This document shows, in pieces, positions 1-7,850 of a stretch of DNA of 50,594 nucleotides. The translations under genes and the position numbers were made by a program. Each line of letters begins with the position of its first letter. Position 1 is the stretch's first letter. The notes under the pieces are model-generated. The model saw only the letters and a list, made by a program, of their open reading frames with translations. It ran no database searches and had not been told where the DNA came from. Origin of the DNA: Psychroflexus tropicus DSM 15496 (GTDB lineage: Bacteria; Bacteroidota; Bacteroidia; Flavobacteriales; Flavobacteriaceae); NCBI RefSeq assembly GCF_000378765.1, contig NZ_KB905348.1:1-50594 (forward strand). Reading direction: 5' to 3'.

Positions 1-133
1 CAACGTTCGTGTGTATGGCTTCGTTGCGAACAAACTGGCGCAAGTCTTTCAGCCGTGGCTGAAAGATAGGACATTGCGTGGAATTTTCGGTAGAAAATTC
101 AGTCGCAATGAGCTATACACTCTGTTGTAGCAC
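1..133 (-). repeat. attC-like recombination site of a gene cassette
   Basis: Read on the minus strand, this block starts with GTGCTACAAC (133-124) and ends with GAACGTTG at the window edge. The outer arms (about 1-29 and 104-130) form a long imperfect inverted repeat. The centre holds two perfect hairpins: CTTTCAGCC/GGCTGAAAG (46-54 with 57-65) and GAATTTTC/GAAAATTC (81-88 with 93-100). Short conserved ends and a folded, variable centre are the layout of integron attC sites. The stop codon of the cassette ORF (113-115) lies inside the site, as is common in cassettes. The left end is cut by the window, so the terminal core cannot be fully read. That this is a true attC is inference. Confidence 0.6.
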
Positions 134-583
134 GTTTTTATTTTTCTTTTCAGCTAATATTAAGTATCTGTTTTTTCCAAATGTTATGTGATATATTGGA
201 TACAAAAATCCGATTACTACAATCCAAATCAAGAAGTTCAAGTCAGTATTAAGGGCGTATTTTCCTAAAAAATACAATAACATTATTCCAAGTAAAGTTG
301 GTAAAATCCATTTTCCGTATTTAAATCCGCTCAACTTTAATGATTTCGTTTTATTTTCGGTTAGATGCAATTTTATTTTTGGACTTCTACACCAATCAAT
401 TTTCGCAAAAACTTCGTGTTTTCCATTTTCAACTTCATACTCTTTAGTTTCTCCATCATTTATTATTCCGACTTTTTCTCCGTCAATATAAATTCCGATT
501 GCACGAGCTTTATTATTCCATTCAGAATTTCGTTCTACTCTAATTTTTGTCATTTACTCAGGTTTTTCTCAAATGTGCTACAA
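4..583 (-). mobile_element. putative integron-type gene cassette
   Basis: The unit contains one promoterless ORF (113-553) followed by the attC-like site. Its 5' boundary on the minus strand reads G|TTGTAGCAC (584-575), the exact reverse complement of the GTGCTACAAC that opens the attC-like site (133-124). In integrons a cassette's 5' end restores the R' core that pairs with its own R'' core, so this complementarity is the expected signature. The boundaries assume cleavage after the G of the core. A tyrosine recombinase gene lies directly upstream on the same strand, and further cassettes may continue to the left. Confidence 0.55.
113..553 (-). CDS. Cassette-borne small membrane protein, function unknown
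   Basis: A 146-residue protein with a soluble N-terminal part and two membrane segments (about residues 82-100 and 106-122). Residues 18-65 read like a small beta-sandwich of PEGA type, with IYIDGEKVG near residue 21 followed by a NGKHEVFAKI strand. Such modules decorate many bacterial membrane proteins and do not reveal a specific job. The ATG at 553 lies about 30 nt inside the cassette boundary and the TAG falls in the attC-like site, so the ORF fills the cassette. It has no visible promoter of its own; expression would depend on readthrough from the recombinase gene or an outside promoter. Confidence 0.7.
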   Translation of the reverse strand: MTKIRVERNSEWNNKARAIGIYIDGEKVGIINDGETKEYEVENGKHEVFAKIDWCRSPKIKLHLTENKTKSLKLSGFKYGKWILPTLLGIMLLYFLGKYALNTDLNFLIWIVVIGFLYPIYHITFGKNRYLILAEKKNKNVLQQSV

Positions 584-584
584 C
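575..584 (-). other. Cassette 5' core (R'-like) and insertion junction
   Basis: The minus strand reads GTTGTAGCAC here, a perfect 10-bp inverted match to 124-133. It lies between the cassette ORF start (553) and the recombinase stop (640), where an attI-like site would be. A small palindrome (TATATCC/GGATATA, 590-606) sits next to it and could be part of a recombinase-bound attI-like region or a weak terminator. No T-tract follows it on the minus strand. Confidence 0.45.
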
Positions 585-639
585 TAGTATATATCCTCAG
601 GATATAGTAACTTTTTTATTTTATTTAAGTAAATATACT

Positions 640-2409
640 TCATTTGGAGGAGTTAGTAGAATCAGATTTAGATTTTAAAGACGTCATTTTATCCAACGGA
701 CTCTCAATATGCTTTACACTTCGCTGGCTTACATGCGTATAGATGGTGGTAGTCTTAATACTGCTATGGCCAAGAAATTTTTGTATAAAACGAATATCGG
801 TACCAGACTCTAGCAAATGCGTCGCAAAACTATGCCGTAAGGCATGAATACCGACTTTTTTTCCGATATTAGCATCGCTAACTGCCTTTCGCATTATAGC
901 TCCACAACTCGAAGTAGAGTAAGGCTGTCCCTTCACTTGTCCTTCAAAAACATAGGTATCTGTTTTGTACATGTTTCGATAGGTATGCATAAACTCTAGA
1001 ATAGAATGAGGCAACATGACCTGTCGGTCCTTTTTGCCTTTACCAGACAGCACTGTAATTTTAAAAGCACCAAAGTCGATATCTCTCCATCGCAGTTGGC
1101 ATACTTCACTCACCCGTAAACCAGCTCCATAGGCTAGAAGCAGTATCAGTTTGTGTTTTGGCTGTTTCACGGCATCAAATATACGTCTGCATTCCTCTAC
1201 CGTAAGCACCTTTGGTAAGGTCTTTTCTTTTTTTGGCCTGGGGATAGTCCACTGCTGAGTGTTATCCCACTCCAGGACATGTTTGTAGTAAAACTTAAGC
1301 GCATTCACAATCATGTGACCACTAGAGGACTTCAATCCCAATTCAGAAAGCTGGCTCAGGTATTTTATCACTTGCTTTCTCTCAATTAATGAAGGATCCT
1401 CGTAAGCATGGTGTCTCAAAAAATTAATGAAAGCACCCGTATAGGACTTCAGCGTGGAAACACTATAATTCATAGCCATGAGCATATCTATCAGCTCATC
1501 AACAAAGGCTCTTGCTTTTTTGGGTACTGTATCCAAAAGCTGAGTTTTAGTCGTACCTAGGCTATGAGATTTGTGGTTGATCTGTTTAGAGGCTTTAAAA
1601 TAGGATGCAGGAACATTGATAGAGATGTTACAATTGAGTTCGCTTAAAAACAACTTCAAAGCTTCCAAATTTTTAGGGGTAGCTGGAAGTAAGTAGGCAT
1701 TCAAAGGTTTACTGTACTTGCTATAAGCCATCCGTCTTAAATTATCTACAAGCCTAAAATCATCTGTAAATTTTACAACCAGATACCTCTCATCAGCTTT
1801 GTAACTAAATAATTCAACTTTCAAAGGCCTTTTAAATTCTTTAGAATTATAATAGCTATCATTAAATAAGGCAACTCCAAAAATAGCTTCTACCTTCTGC
1901 TTGACTTTTGGATGTCGATACACCATGTAGACTTTGTGGGAGCTATTCCAAAAGACTCCTTTAACCTTTTTCAAAGCCTTGACATAAGTTGAAATATAAT
2001 TGAGTTTTAAAACCCAGTACTTTCCAACATCATCCAAAACTTTCAATTTTAACCTAGGGTCAATCTCAGGGCGATGAGATTTATGTACCGAAGAAATCGC
2101 TTTTGATGAGCTAATTTCTGGTCGTGCACGCTGCTTTGGCGTTATGGGCAAATCTTGACGTTGATTTTCAACGCTTGCCTGTTTAGGTTCAGATAAAGTG
2201 CTAGAGGAGGTAACTAAAGTGTGATTTTTAAATTGTTCTTTTATGAGTTTATAGTGTTTTTTAGAATAATCGACGTACCAGCAGTTATGCGTTTTGCTAT
2301 AAGTGGCCCCAATAGCTTTAAACTTAGCAATCAATTCTGCATCATAGTTAAAGAATGCCGCAATTCTAAAAGCTTCTCTATGCCATATTTTTTCTAAACG
2401 AATCACCAT
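640..2409 (-). CDS. Tyrosine recombinase (Xer/IntI-like) with repeated N-terminal modules
   Basis: The C-terminal half is a complete tyrosine recombinase. From the ATG at 2409 (589 aa) the catalytic set is Arg432 (in GLRVSEV), Lys457 (SGKGKK), His522 and Arg525 (HALRHSF), His548 (LGHSS) and Tyr557 (TTIYTHV). A SAM-like core-binding domain covers about 295-385. The tail HIESPLDKM resembles the end of integron integrases and their Bacteroidota Xer relatives, but the extra helix insertion of true IntI between the Lys and HxxR boxes is absent. The first 260 residues hold three related modules (about 2-60, 120-178, 195-260) resembling the HARP motif, for example ELIAKFKAIGATY then W. The ATG at 2439 would add ten residues; the ATG at 2409 has GGAG upstream and precedes the conserved part. 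It is probably the enzyme acting on the adjacent cassette, but that is inference. Confidence 0.85.
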   Translation of the reverse strand: MVIRLEKIWHREAFRIAAFFNYDAELIAKFKAIGATYSKTHNCWYVDYSKKHYKLIKEQFKNHTLVTSSSTLSEPKQASVENQRQDLPITPKQRARPEISSSKAISSVHKSHRPEIDPRLKLKVLDDVGKYWVLKLNYISTYVKALKKVKGVFWNSSHKVYMVYRHPKVKQKVEAIFGVALFNDSYYNSKEFKRPLKVELFSYKADERYLVVKFTDDFRLVDNLRRMAYSKYSKPLNAYLLPATPKNLEALKLFLSELNCNISINVPASYFKASKQINHKSHSLGTTKTQLLDTVPKKARAFVDELIDMLMAMNYSVSTLKSYTGAFINFLRHHAYEDPSLIERKQVIKYLSQLSELGLKSSSGHMIVNALKFYYKHVLEWDNTQQWTIPRPKKEKTLPKVLTVEECRRIFDAVKQPKHKLILLLAYGAGLRVSEVCQLRWRDIDFGAFKITVLSGKGKKDRQVMLPHSILEFMHTYRNMYKTDTYVFEGQVKGQPYSTSSCGAIMRKAVSDANIGKKVGIHALRHSFATHLLESGTDIRFIQKFLGHSSIKTTTIYTHVSQRSVKHIESPLDKMTSLKSKSDSTNSSK

Positions 2410-2619
2410 TGGATAAGGCTCCGCCACCATGAGTCCCATTTAAATCGACATCACCACGTGGTAGTTTATAACACTAAGATATAAAAATAATGATTTTGGT
2501 AGGACTGTTTTTGAAATTATTTTTTGCTTACAAAGCAAGAAATTGTATTGATATTGAAAAGATTACTAGCATGAGCTACATCTTAGCAAACGGGTTTATA
2601 CCTCTTTTTGAATTTAATA

Positions 2620-3156
2620 CTAAGTGAATTCTGGAACTCTACCCACTACTCCCTTATAAAAGTTTTGGAGCTCCTTCAGGTCTACTTCATAATTTCCGGT
2701 AGTATAAAAAGGCTCTGCTATTTTTACGGTCTTTGTAGAATAATCGAAGGCCACACAAGTGATGGGCACCTGGGCCTGGTAGGCGATATAATAAAATCCG
2801 GTTTTCCAGGAGGTTACTTTTTTACGGGTTCCCTCCGGAGCTATAGCTAATCTAAATTCTTCCTTAGAAGAAAAAAGGTCGACGATCTGTTCTACTTTAT
2901 TCTGACTGGAAGAACGCTCTATCGGTTCGCCTCCCATCCATTTAAAATACCAGCCAAATGGGGAGTCAAAAAGCTCCTTTTTGGCGACATACTGTATGGG
3001 AAGATCTATGATTTTACGAGTGAAGGCTCCGATGTAGAAATCATGCCAGCTCGTATGCGGAAGGACGATTACAACTGTTTTTTTAACGTCTTTTGACATA
3101 TGCCCCTGCACGTTCCAGCCCATAAGTTTCAGAAAAATAAATTTTATGATCCGCAT
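2620..3156 (-). CDS. 1-acyl-glycerol-3-phosphate acyltransferase-like protein (PlsC family)
   Basis: This 178-residue protein has the two hallmarks of glycerolipid acyltransferases: an HxxxxD box (HTSWHD, about residues 34-39) carrying the catalytic His/Asp pair, and the PEGTR box (about residue 109) that binds the phosphate. It is shorter than housekeeping PlsC (about 240 aa) and has little N-terminal membrane anchor. It belongs to the small acyltransferases common in Bacteroidota. It would transfer an acyl chain to a lysophospholipid or related lipid at the inner membrane; the acceptor cannot be told from sequence. It is a single gene, divergent from the next one. Confidence 0.85.
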   Translation of the reverse strand: MRIIKFIFLKLMGWNVQGHMSKDVKKTVVIVLPHTSWHDFYIGAFTRKIIDLPIQYVAKKELFDSPFGWYFKWMGGEPIERSSSQNKVEQIVDLFSSKEEFRLAIAPEGTRKKVTSWKTGFYYIAYQAQVPITCVAFDYSTKTVKIAEPFYTTGNYEVDLKELQNFYKGVVGRVPEFT

Positions 3157-3374
3157 TTACACCTTTTTATTTGGAGCCCACAAGATAGCTAAAACCAACT
3201 TTTTTTGATGGAATTTCAAACTTACTTATGACCTGATGGGTGTTGAACTCTATCAACCCTATCTAAGATTTTACCTCATAAATAGTGATGATTTAGACAT
3301 CTATTAAAGGAATATCAAGACTATCAACCATCACCTTTATCTTCCAAAAAACTTATAAGTTTACATAGGCTTAA

Positions 3375-3950
3375 ATGCAGCTATCTATGGAGACAGAAAA
3401 TTTTATCTACTGCCTTGAAGCAGTTCCTGATGCCGAAAGTGAACAGGATTCAGAAGTAATAAAGATTCTGGAGGATATAGCTTTAGCACAGGGAATTGCA
3501 AGCATATATAAAGCCTGCGATACTATAGAAGACTTAGAGGAAAACCTGAATTTTCTTCTCTACGATGATCATCATTTTCAGGATTATGAAATTATTTACC
3601 TGGTGCTTCCTGGGGAAGCCAACAACATATTAATCAATGGCTATTATTACAGTATAGAAGAGATCGCCGAGCTGTTTGAGGGGCAAATGAAAGGGAAGGT
3701 GATTCATTTTGCAAACAGGAAAGTCCTGGACCTTACCGATGAAGAATGTCAGTATTTTTTGGACGTCACTGGAGCCAGAGCAATTTCGGGTTATGGATTT
3801 CCATCCCAAAGCATAAGTAGTGCCTTTACGATAGATCGCGTGTTCTTCAGTTTATTTAACGAGAATGACGAGTTGAGGGAAGTGGTGGAGCAGATGTTTC
3901 AAAAGCATTATAAACTTTGTAAATTGTTAGACTTTAGATTGTATTATTAA
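3375..3950 (+). CDS. Conserved hypothetical protein (possibly DUF6642-like)
   Basis: A 191-residue soluble acidic protein with no signal peptide or membrane segment. It opens with a strand FIYCLEA, has an acidic middle and a conserved-looking GYYYSIEEIAELFEG stretch (about residue 95), then VIHFANRKVLDL. The general pattern (CLE at the start, a short strand ending in HFA) reminds me of a family of ~190-aa Bacteroidota proteins catalogued as DUF6642, but I cannot confirm it. Either ATG at 3375 or 3387 could start translation; residues before METENF are not obviously conserved. No function is proposed. Confidence 0.6.
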   Translation: MQLSMETENFIYCLEAVPDAESEQDSEVIKILEDIALAQGIASIYKACDTIEDLEENLNFLLYDDHHFQDYEIIYLVLPGEANNILINGYYYSIEEIAELFEGQMKGKVIHFANRKVLDLTDEECQYFLDVTGARAISGYGFPSQSISSAFTIDRVFFSLFNENDELREVVEQMFQKHYKLCKLLDFRLYY

Positions 3951-4033
3951 GTTAAGGTTTCTAGCCAGAAATTGAGAACTAGCAAGGTTTAAACCTAAAG
4001 TGCTTGTATTAATAAATTATAATTTTATATATC

Positions 4034-4300
4034 ATGGAAAAATCAGAAAATTTATACACCGACGATAATCCAGAAACCACTGTAGAGGGTTTGGGATTTA
4101 AAGACAGGCAAACTGCAGAAGAAAGCGTCGAGAAAGTGAAACAATTAATAGCCAATGATGAAATTACAGTCAATCATGCTAAGCAAATTTGCGTGACGAT
4201 GGAACAGCGCTCCAAACACCATCCACATCGCAATGAAAACATGAAATCTGCCGAAGAGGTATGGAGAAACTACCTTGAGGAACTAAAAGCGAAACATTAA
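4034..4300 (+). CDS. Small conserved hypothetical protein
   Basis: An 88-residue, highly charged, probably helical protein with no membrane segment or cysteine cluster. It contains GLGFKDRQTAEESVEKVKQ near the start and a His-rich patch (SKHHPHRNEN) near residue 66. Small proteins of this kind are found in many flavobacteria without an assigned role. Its stop codon overlaps the convergent deaminase gene by a few bases, which supports both ends. It lies 83 nt after the preceding gene and could share its transcript. Confidence 0.6.
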   Translation: MEKSENLYTDDNPETTVEGLGFKDRQTAEESVEKVKQLIANDEITVNHAKQICVTMEQRSKHHPHRNENMKSAEEVWRNYLEELKAKH

Positions 4301-4722
4301 GTAAAGAGTCGTTTACACTCATCTTTAAGCACACCTCCTTCTACTTGGATAGGGTACCAGGCAAGTTCTGCGATTTGTTTGCTACTGATGTGCAGCTGCT
4401 TCCCGAAATTAGCGGCATCGTCTATTGACGCTCCAAAGACCACCTGGCCAATGCCAGCCCACACTATGGCACTCATGCACATAGGACAGGGTTCTACTGT
4501 GGAATAGAGCGTTAGTGCTCTGGGATCTTCAACATCTAATTGACTCATAAGTTGAATGACGTTGATTTCGGCATGAGCAGCGGGTCCGTCTTTAGATGTT
4601 GTATTATAAGCACCAACATGTCTCCCTTCCGGATCCACAATAATGGCTCCAAAAGGCGTTTCATTCAATTTTGCTTGTTCAATGGCTTTTTGTATCCAGT
4701 ACTCCCGATCTTTAGAATTCAT
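4297..4722 (-). CDS. Nucleoside/guanine deaminase-like protein (CDA fold)
   Basis: The zinc-binding signature of the cytidine/deoxycytidylate deaminase fold is complete: HAE (in AAHAEINVI, about residue 50) supplies a zinc ligand and the catalytic Glu, and PCPMC (about residue 78) the two cysteines. FGAIIVD in the first 30 residues and the 141-aa length match bacterial guanine deaminases and related nucleoside deaminases. It is less like TadA, whose tRNA-binding C-terminal features I do not see. It should hydrolytically deaminate a purine or pyrimidine base in the cytoplasm. Guanine is a likely substrate but not certain. Confidence 0.85.
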   Translation of the reverse strand: MNSKDREYWIQKAIEQAKLNETPFGAIIVDPEGRHVGAYNTTSKDGPAAHAEINVIQLMSQLDVEDPRALTLYSTVEPCPMCMSAIVWAGIGQVVFGASIDDAANFGKQLHISSKQIAELAWYPIQVEGGVLKDECKRLFT

Positions 4723-4783
4723 GTTAACCTAATTTAAGTTTTAAATCTACTAAGAATAGATCGGTTTTCAATTCAATCGCTGT

Positions 4784-5383
4784 CTAACTATTCTTAATCA
4801 TATAAGTAGCAATTGCATCCTGCAAATCAGCTTCATCTTTAGAATGTTCAATCACAATTAAGGATTCATGAGGAGTCGTGATGAGGTAATGCGTTGTGTA
4901 AACGTCAGCATCCTCAATGCTTGCCCGTATTTTAAGTTTAAAAGCTTTGCTCTGGCCCACACTCAAAAACTTATTCTGTACAATATCATAGCTTAAAATT
5001 CCGGTCTTAACTCCATAAGCCTGGGTTTCAATGAGGTTGACAAACATGGTAGAAAACTCTTTTCTGATTGGGATCCTTTGCACAGCTGGCAAAACGCTTA
5101 CAAATCCGTTAGGGGCAAAAACCTGGCTAAAATGAGCCTGCGGTAAGTTTTCAGAGGCTTTAAGAAATTCCTGGACGGCTTCAACATTAAATCTAGAGGA
5201 ATAAGAAGATAATTCCTCTCTGGAAACTCCAACAAAGCTTCTGGGAAGTGGAAATGCACCCTTTAACTTCTCAATTTTATAATATTCTAAATCAGAAGCA
5301 GAAGGCCTTTTCTTTTCATCACTAGCACAGGATAAGCAGCAGCTTATAACTAAAAATAGGAGGATATATCGCTTTAACATCAT
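4784..5383 (-). CDS. Lipoprotein of unknown function
   Basis: The N-terminus is a lipoprotein signal: a hydrophobic stretch ending at LSCA near residue 20, followed by SDEKK, so the mature protein is lipidated at Cys. The remaining ~180 residues look like a mixed alpha/beta domain with no motif I recognise. The protein is probably anchored in the outer membrane or periplasmic face. It stands alone between two plus-strand genes. Confidence 0.65.
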   Translation of the reverse strand: MMLKRYILLFLVISCCLSCASDEKKRPSASDLEYYKIEKLKGAFPLPRSFVGVSREELSSYSSRFNVEAVQEFLKASENLPQAHFSQVFAPNGFVSVLPAVQRIPIRKEFSTMFVNLIETQAYGVKTGILSYDIVQNKFLSVGQSKAFKLKIRASIEDADVYTTHYLITTPHESLIVIEHSKDEADLQDAIATYMIKNS

Positions 5384-5677
5384 GGAGACAAGGTATAGTT
5401 ATATGTTAGGATTCTAAAGTTAAAAGTTTTTTTAAAAGGAAAACTATTCTCAAAGACCTTAATCCATAAACCAGGTCCAAAGTCAGATGGTCCTTAAAGA
5501 TGATTACTTTGTTTATTGAAGTGAGATTCGCAAACAAACTTAGTGACATGGGGTTTAAAATTTTATAGTAGAATTGATATCATAGGCTCAGGTCTTTTAA
5601 GAAAATGATTATATTTAACTTAAAATCAATTTATTATAATTTAGAGCATTTATTAATCCAATCTAAAATTTAAACTC

Positions 5678-6448
5678 ATGAAACATTTAATGCTTACTTC
5701 TTTATTAGTATTATCAGTCCTGTTTCAATCCAAGGCTCAATCCATTACTGCCGATGAAATTATAGATCAGATTAATAGGGGGGAAGACGTACGATATGAA
5801 AATATGACTATTGAGTATACATTAGACTTTACGTCGGTAGAGACACGAGAACAAGTTAAAGAAGGGGATAGCTGGTTTGGCTGGTTTGGTGATGATGATA
5901 AATTTGAAAGTAAAGTAAATGTGAACATTGAATTTATCAATTGTACTTTCGAGGGGGAAGTCTTAGCCTATTATAATGATAATGATGCAGTGTATATAGC
6001 CCATTTTAATGAAGACGTAAGCTTCAAAAACTGTGTGTTTAATGAAGATACGGAGTTTAAGTATTCCAAATTCAATGACGAAGCGGCATTTTCTGAAAGC
6101 ACTTTTGATGAAGAGGCCAATTTCAAATATGCTAATTTCTCTAATGGTCCAGATTTTAGTAATTCTGTTTTCGAAGAAGAAGCAAATTTTAAGTATTCCA
6201 AATTTAAAGACCAACCTAATTTTTCATCAGCCAGCTTCGCCGAGGAGGCTAATTTCAAATATGCTAATTTTCCAAAGGGAGTCACTTTTGAAGGTGCTAC
6301 TTTTGGAGACTTAGCCAATTTCAAATATTCAGAATTTTCAGAACCACTAAATTTGGACAATGTCAATTTTAATGGTGACGAAGACTTTAAATATACCAAG
6401 ATTGAAGGCCAGAGTTTTAATTCTTACCTGCTAAAAAACAGAAATTAG
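5678..6448 (+). CDS. Secreted pentapeptide-repeat-like protein with 20-residue repeats
   Basis: A signal peptide (residues 1-20, ending SKAQ) leads into a ~90-residue domain containing a SWFGWFGDDD patch. From about residue 110 a repeat alternates a strand like EANFKYSKF with a strand like PNFSSASF, about 20 residues per period and five or more copies. Phe recurs every fifth residue and the stretch fits a right-handed quadrilateral beta-helix (pentapeptide-repeat class), with charged EE/DE turns. The protein is probably exported to the periplasm. It has no partner gene. Long antisense ORFs here come from the repeat's codon bias. Confidence 0.75.
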   Translation: MKHLMLTSLLVLSVLFQSKAQSITADEIIDQINRGEDVRYENMTIEYTLDFTSVETREQVKEGDSWFGWFGDDDKFESKVNVNIEFINCTFEGEVLAYYNDNDAVYIAHFNEDVSFKNCVFNEDTEFKYSKFNDEAAFSESTFDEEANFKYANFSNGPDFSNSVFEEEANFKYSKFKDQPNFSSASFAEEANFKYANFPKGVTFEGATFGDLANFKYSEFSEPLNLDNVNFNGDEDFKYTKIEGQSFNSYLLKNRN

Positions 6449-6487
6449 AACTAGTCATCAAGACTATTTCGACTTGTAGATTGAAGG

Positions 6488-7822
6488 TTACGGGATTAAG
6501 ATCAAGTCTTCCTGAGGGCTGATTAAATACGCTGCACCATCTTCTTTCACAACAGCCATCTCTTCTACAGAAATAGTTTTCACCCCGCCATCTTCCAAGG
6601 TCCAGGCATGAAATCCATCAAAAGCAAAGGTCATTCCTTCTTTGATTACCTTTTGGGCTGCTGGCCTCACGTGAGAAGCCTGAGATCCACCTAGATTGGG
6701 ACCGACGTCGTGAGCTACATAGCCTACAGGATGGCCAGTGCTCCACATCACGTAGTCAGATTCTGCTTTTTCCATGAGTACACGTTGTGCTCTGTCCACA
6801 TCCACACCCTTTACTCCAGGTTTCATGGCTTGGAGTGCTGCTCGGTTTCCAGCCTTAGCACTCTCCCAATAGTAGGCAATGTCTTCAGGGGCTTCGGTTT
6901 CTCCATCTTTTAAAACGTAAGCAAATCGCTGTATATCGCTCACCCAGCGGTCGTAAACCTTGATTCCAAAGTCAATTTGTATCACATCTCCAGGCATAAT
7001 CACCTTATCGGTAGCATGAGAATGCCCTCGATCGGCCCCAGAATTGACATTGGGGTTTTGGTCTGGTGACCAGCCGTCTTTGACACCATAGGTTGCCATT
7101 TTTTGCTTTAAAAACCTGGCAATGTCAGCATCGGTACTCTGTCCTGGAACTACTTGCTTATAAGCTTCAATCTGCCAATCTGCCGTCAGCTGAGCGGCTT
7201 TTCTAAGTATGTCCACTTCTGCCGGAAGTTTTACGGAGAGCCATTGATAGACCAGCTCCGTAGAAGGTACCAGAAGCTTTGAAGCTTCGCCTAGCTTTTC
7301 CTCCAGATCCATTCGCTGAGAGTAGGATAGGCCATCGGCTATAGAATTGGTAGAAGACGAATTGATAGCAATGGACTTAAAGCTTTGCGCTTTAATAAAT
7401 TCAGCAGCTTTTTTTACCGCCGAAGTTCCGCGTTCCACCGGTACAACAGTATCATGAATTTTTAAGTCAGCCAAAGCCGTAGCTTCTCCCGAAGGGGAGA
7501 ACACTCTGGAATGAAAGCCTGTGTCGTCATTATAAAATAAAAAGGCCGCCGTGCCTCCCGCATTTTCTCCTCCAATATGATCGGCGATAGGATCATTATT
7601 ATTTTCTCTGCAAATCACAATCCAGCAATCGACCTCCGCAGCTTTTAGGGCTTGAGGCAGCAGTTCATTAATACGTTGTTTTCTGATTTCTGGCCATGGA
7701 TTCTCGCCCCAGTAGGCTTCAGGGTCGATGCTAGAAGTCGTCGATTCTTTTGGCTCTCCTGTATTCTGACATCCAGTGATGAAACAGAGAACAAGGATTA
7801 GTAAAGGGCTAATAAATTTCAT
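6488..7822 (-). CDS. Secreted M24-family (creatinase/Xaa-Pro aminopeptidase-like) lipoprotein
   Basis: The lipoprotein signal ends at ITGC (about residue 18). The C-terminal half has the pita-bread metallopeptidase layout: two Asp in VIQIDFGIKVYDRWVSDI (about 280-291), His in STGHPVGYVAHD (about 362), a region corresponding to the first Glu (about 400), and the final Glu in SVEEMAVV (about 419). The position usually occupied by the metal-binding Glu reads FAFDGF rather than FTIEPG, so a metal ligand may be altered. The family removes N-terminal residues before proline or hydrolyses related amide bonds; this copy would work in the periplasm. It follows a secreted metalloprotease gene by 28 nt and is probably co-transcribed. 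Confidence 0.8.
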   Translation of the reverse strand: MKFISPLLILVLCFITGCQNTGEPKESTTSSIDPEAYWGENPWPEIRKQRINELLPQALKAAEVDCWIVICRENNNDPIADHIGGENAGGTAAFLFYNDDTGFHSRVFSPSGEATALADLKIHDTVVPVERGTSAVKKAAEFIKAQSFKSIAINSSSTNSIADGLSYSQRMDLEEKLGEASKLLVPSTELVYQWLSVKLPAEVDILRKAAQLTADWQIEAYKQVVPGQSTDADIARFLKQKMATYGVKDGWSPDQNPNVNSGADRGHSHATDKVIMPGDVIQIDFGIKVYDRWVSDIQRFAYVLKDGETEAPEDIAYYWESAKAGNRAALQAMKPGVKGVDVDRAQRVLMEKAESDYVMWSTGHPVGYVAHDVGPNLGGSQASHVRPAAQKVIKEGMTFAFDGFHAWTLEDGGVKTISVEEMAVVKEDGAAYLISPQEDLILIP

Positions 7823-7850
7823 ATTTATGTATTTGATTGGACTTTATGAT

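Noticed and set aside
640-2409. Classical IntI integrase
   Set aside because: The IntI-specific insertion is missing and the gene points the same way as the cassette, so I call it Xer/IntI-like only.
5963-6399. Long antisense and frame-shifted ORFs in the pentapeptide-like gene
   Set aside because: They arise from the repeat's codon pattern; none has a plausible start context or family.
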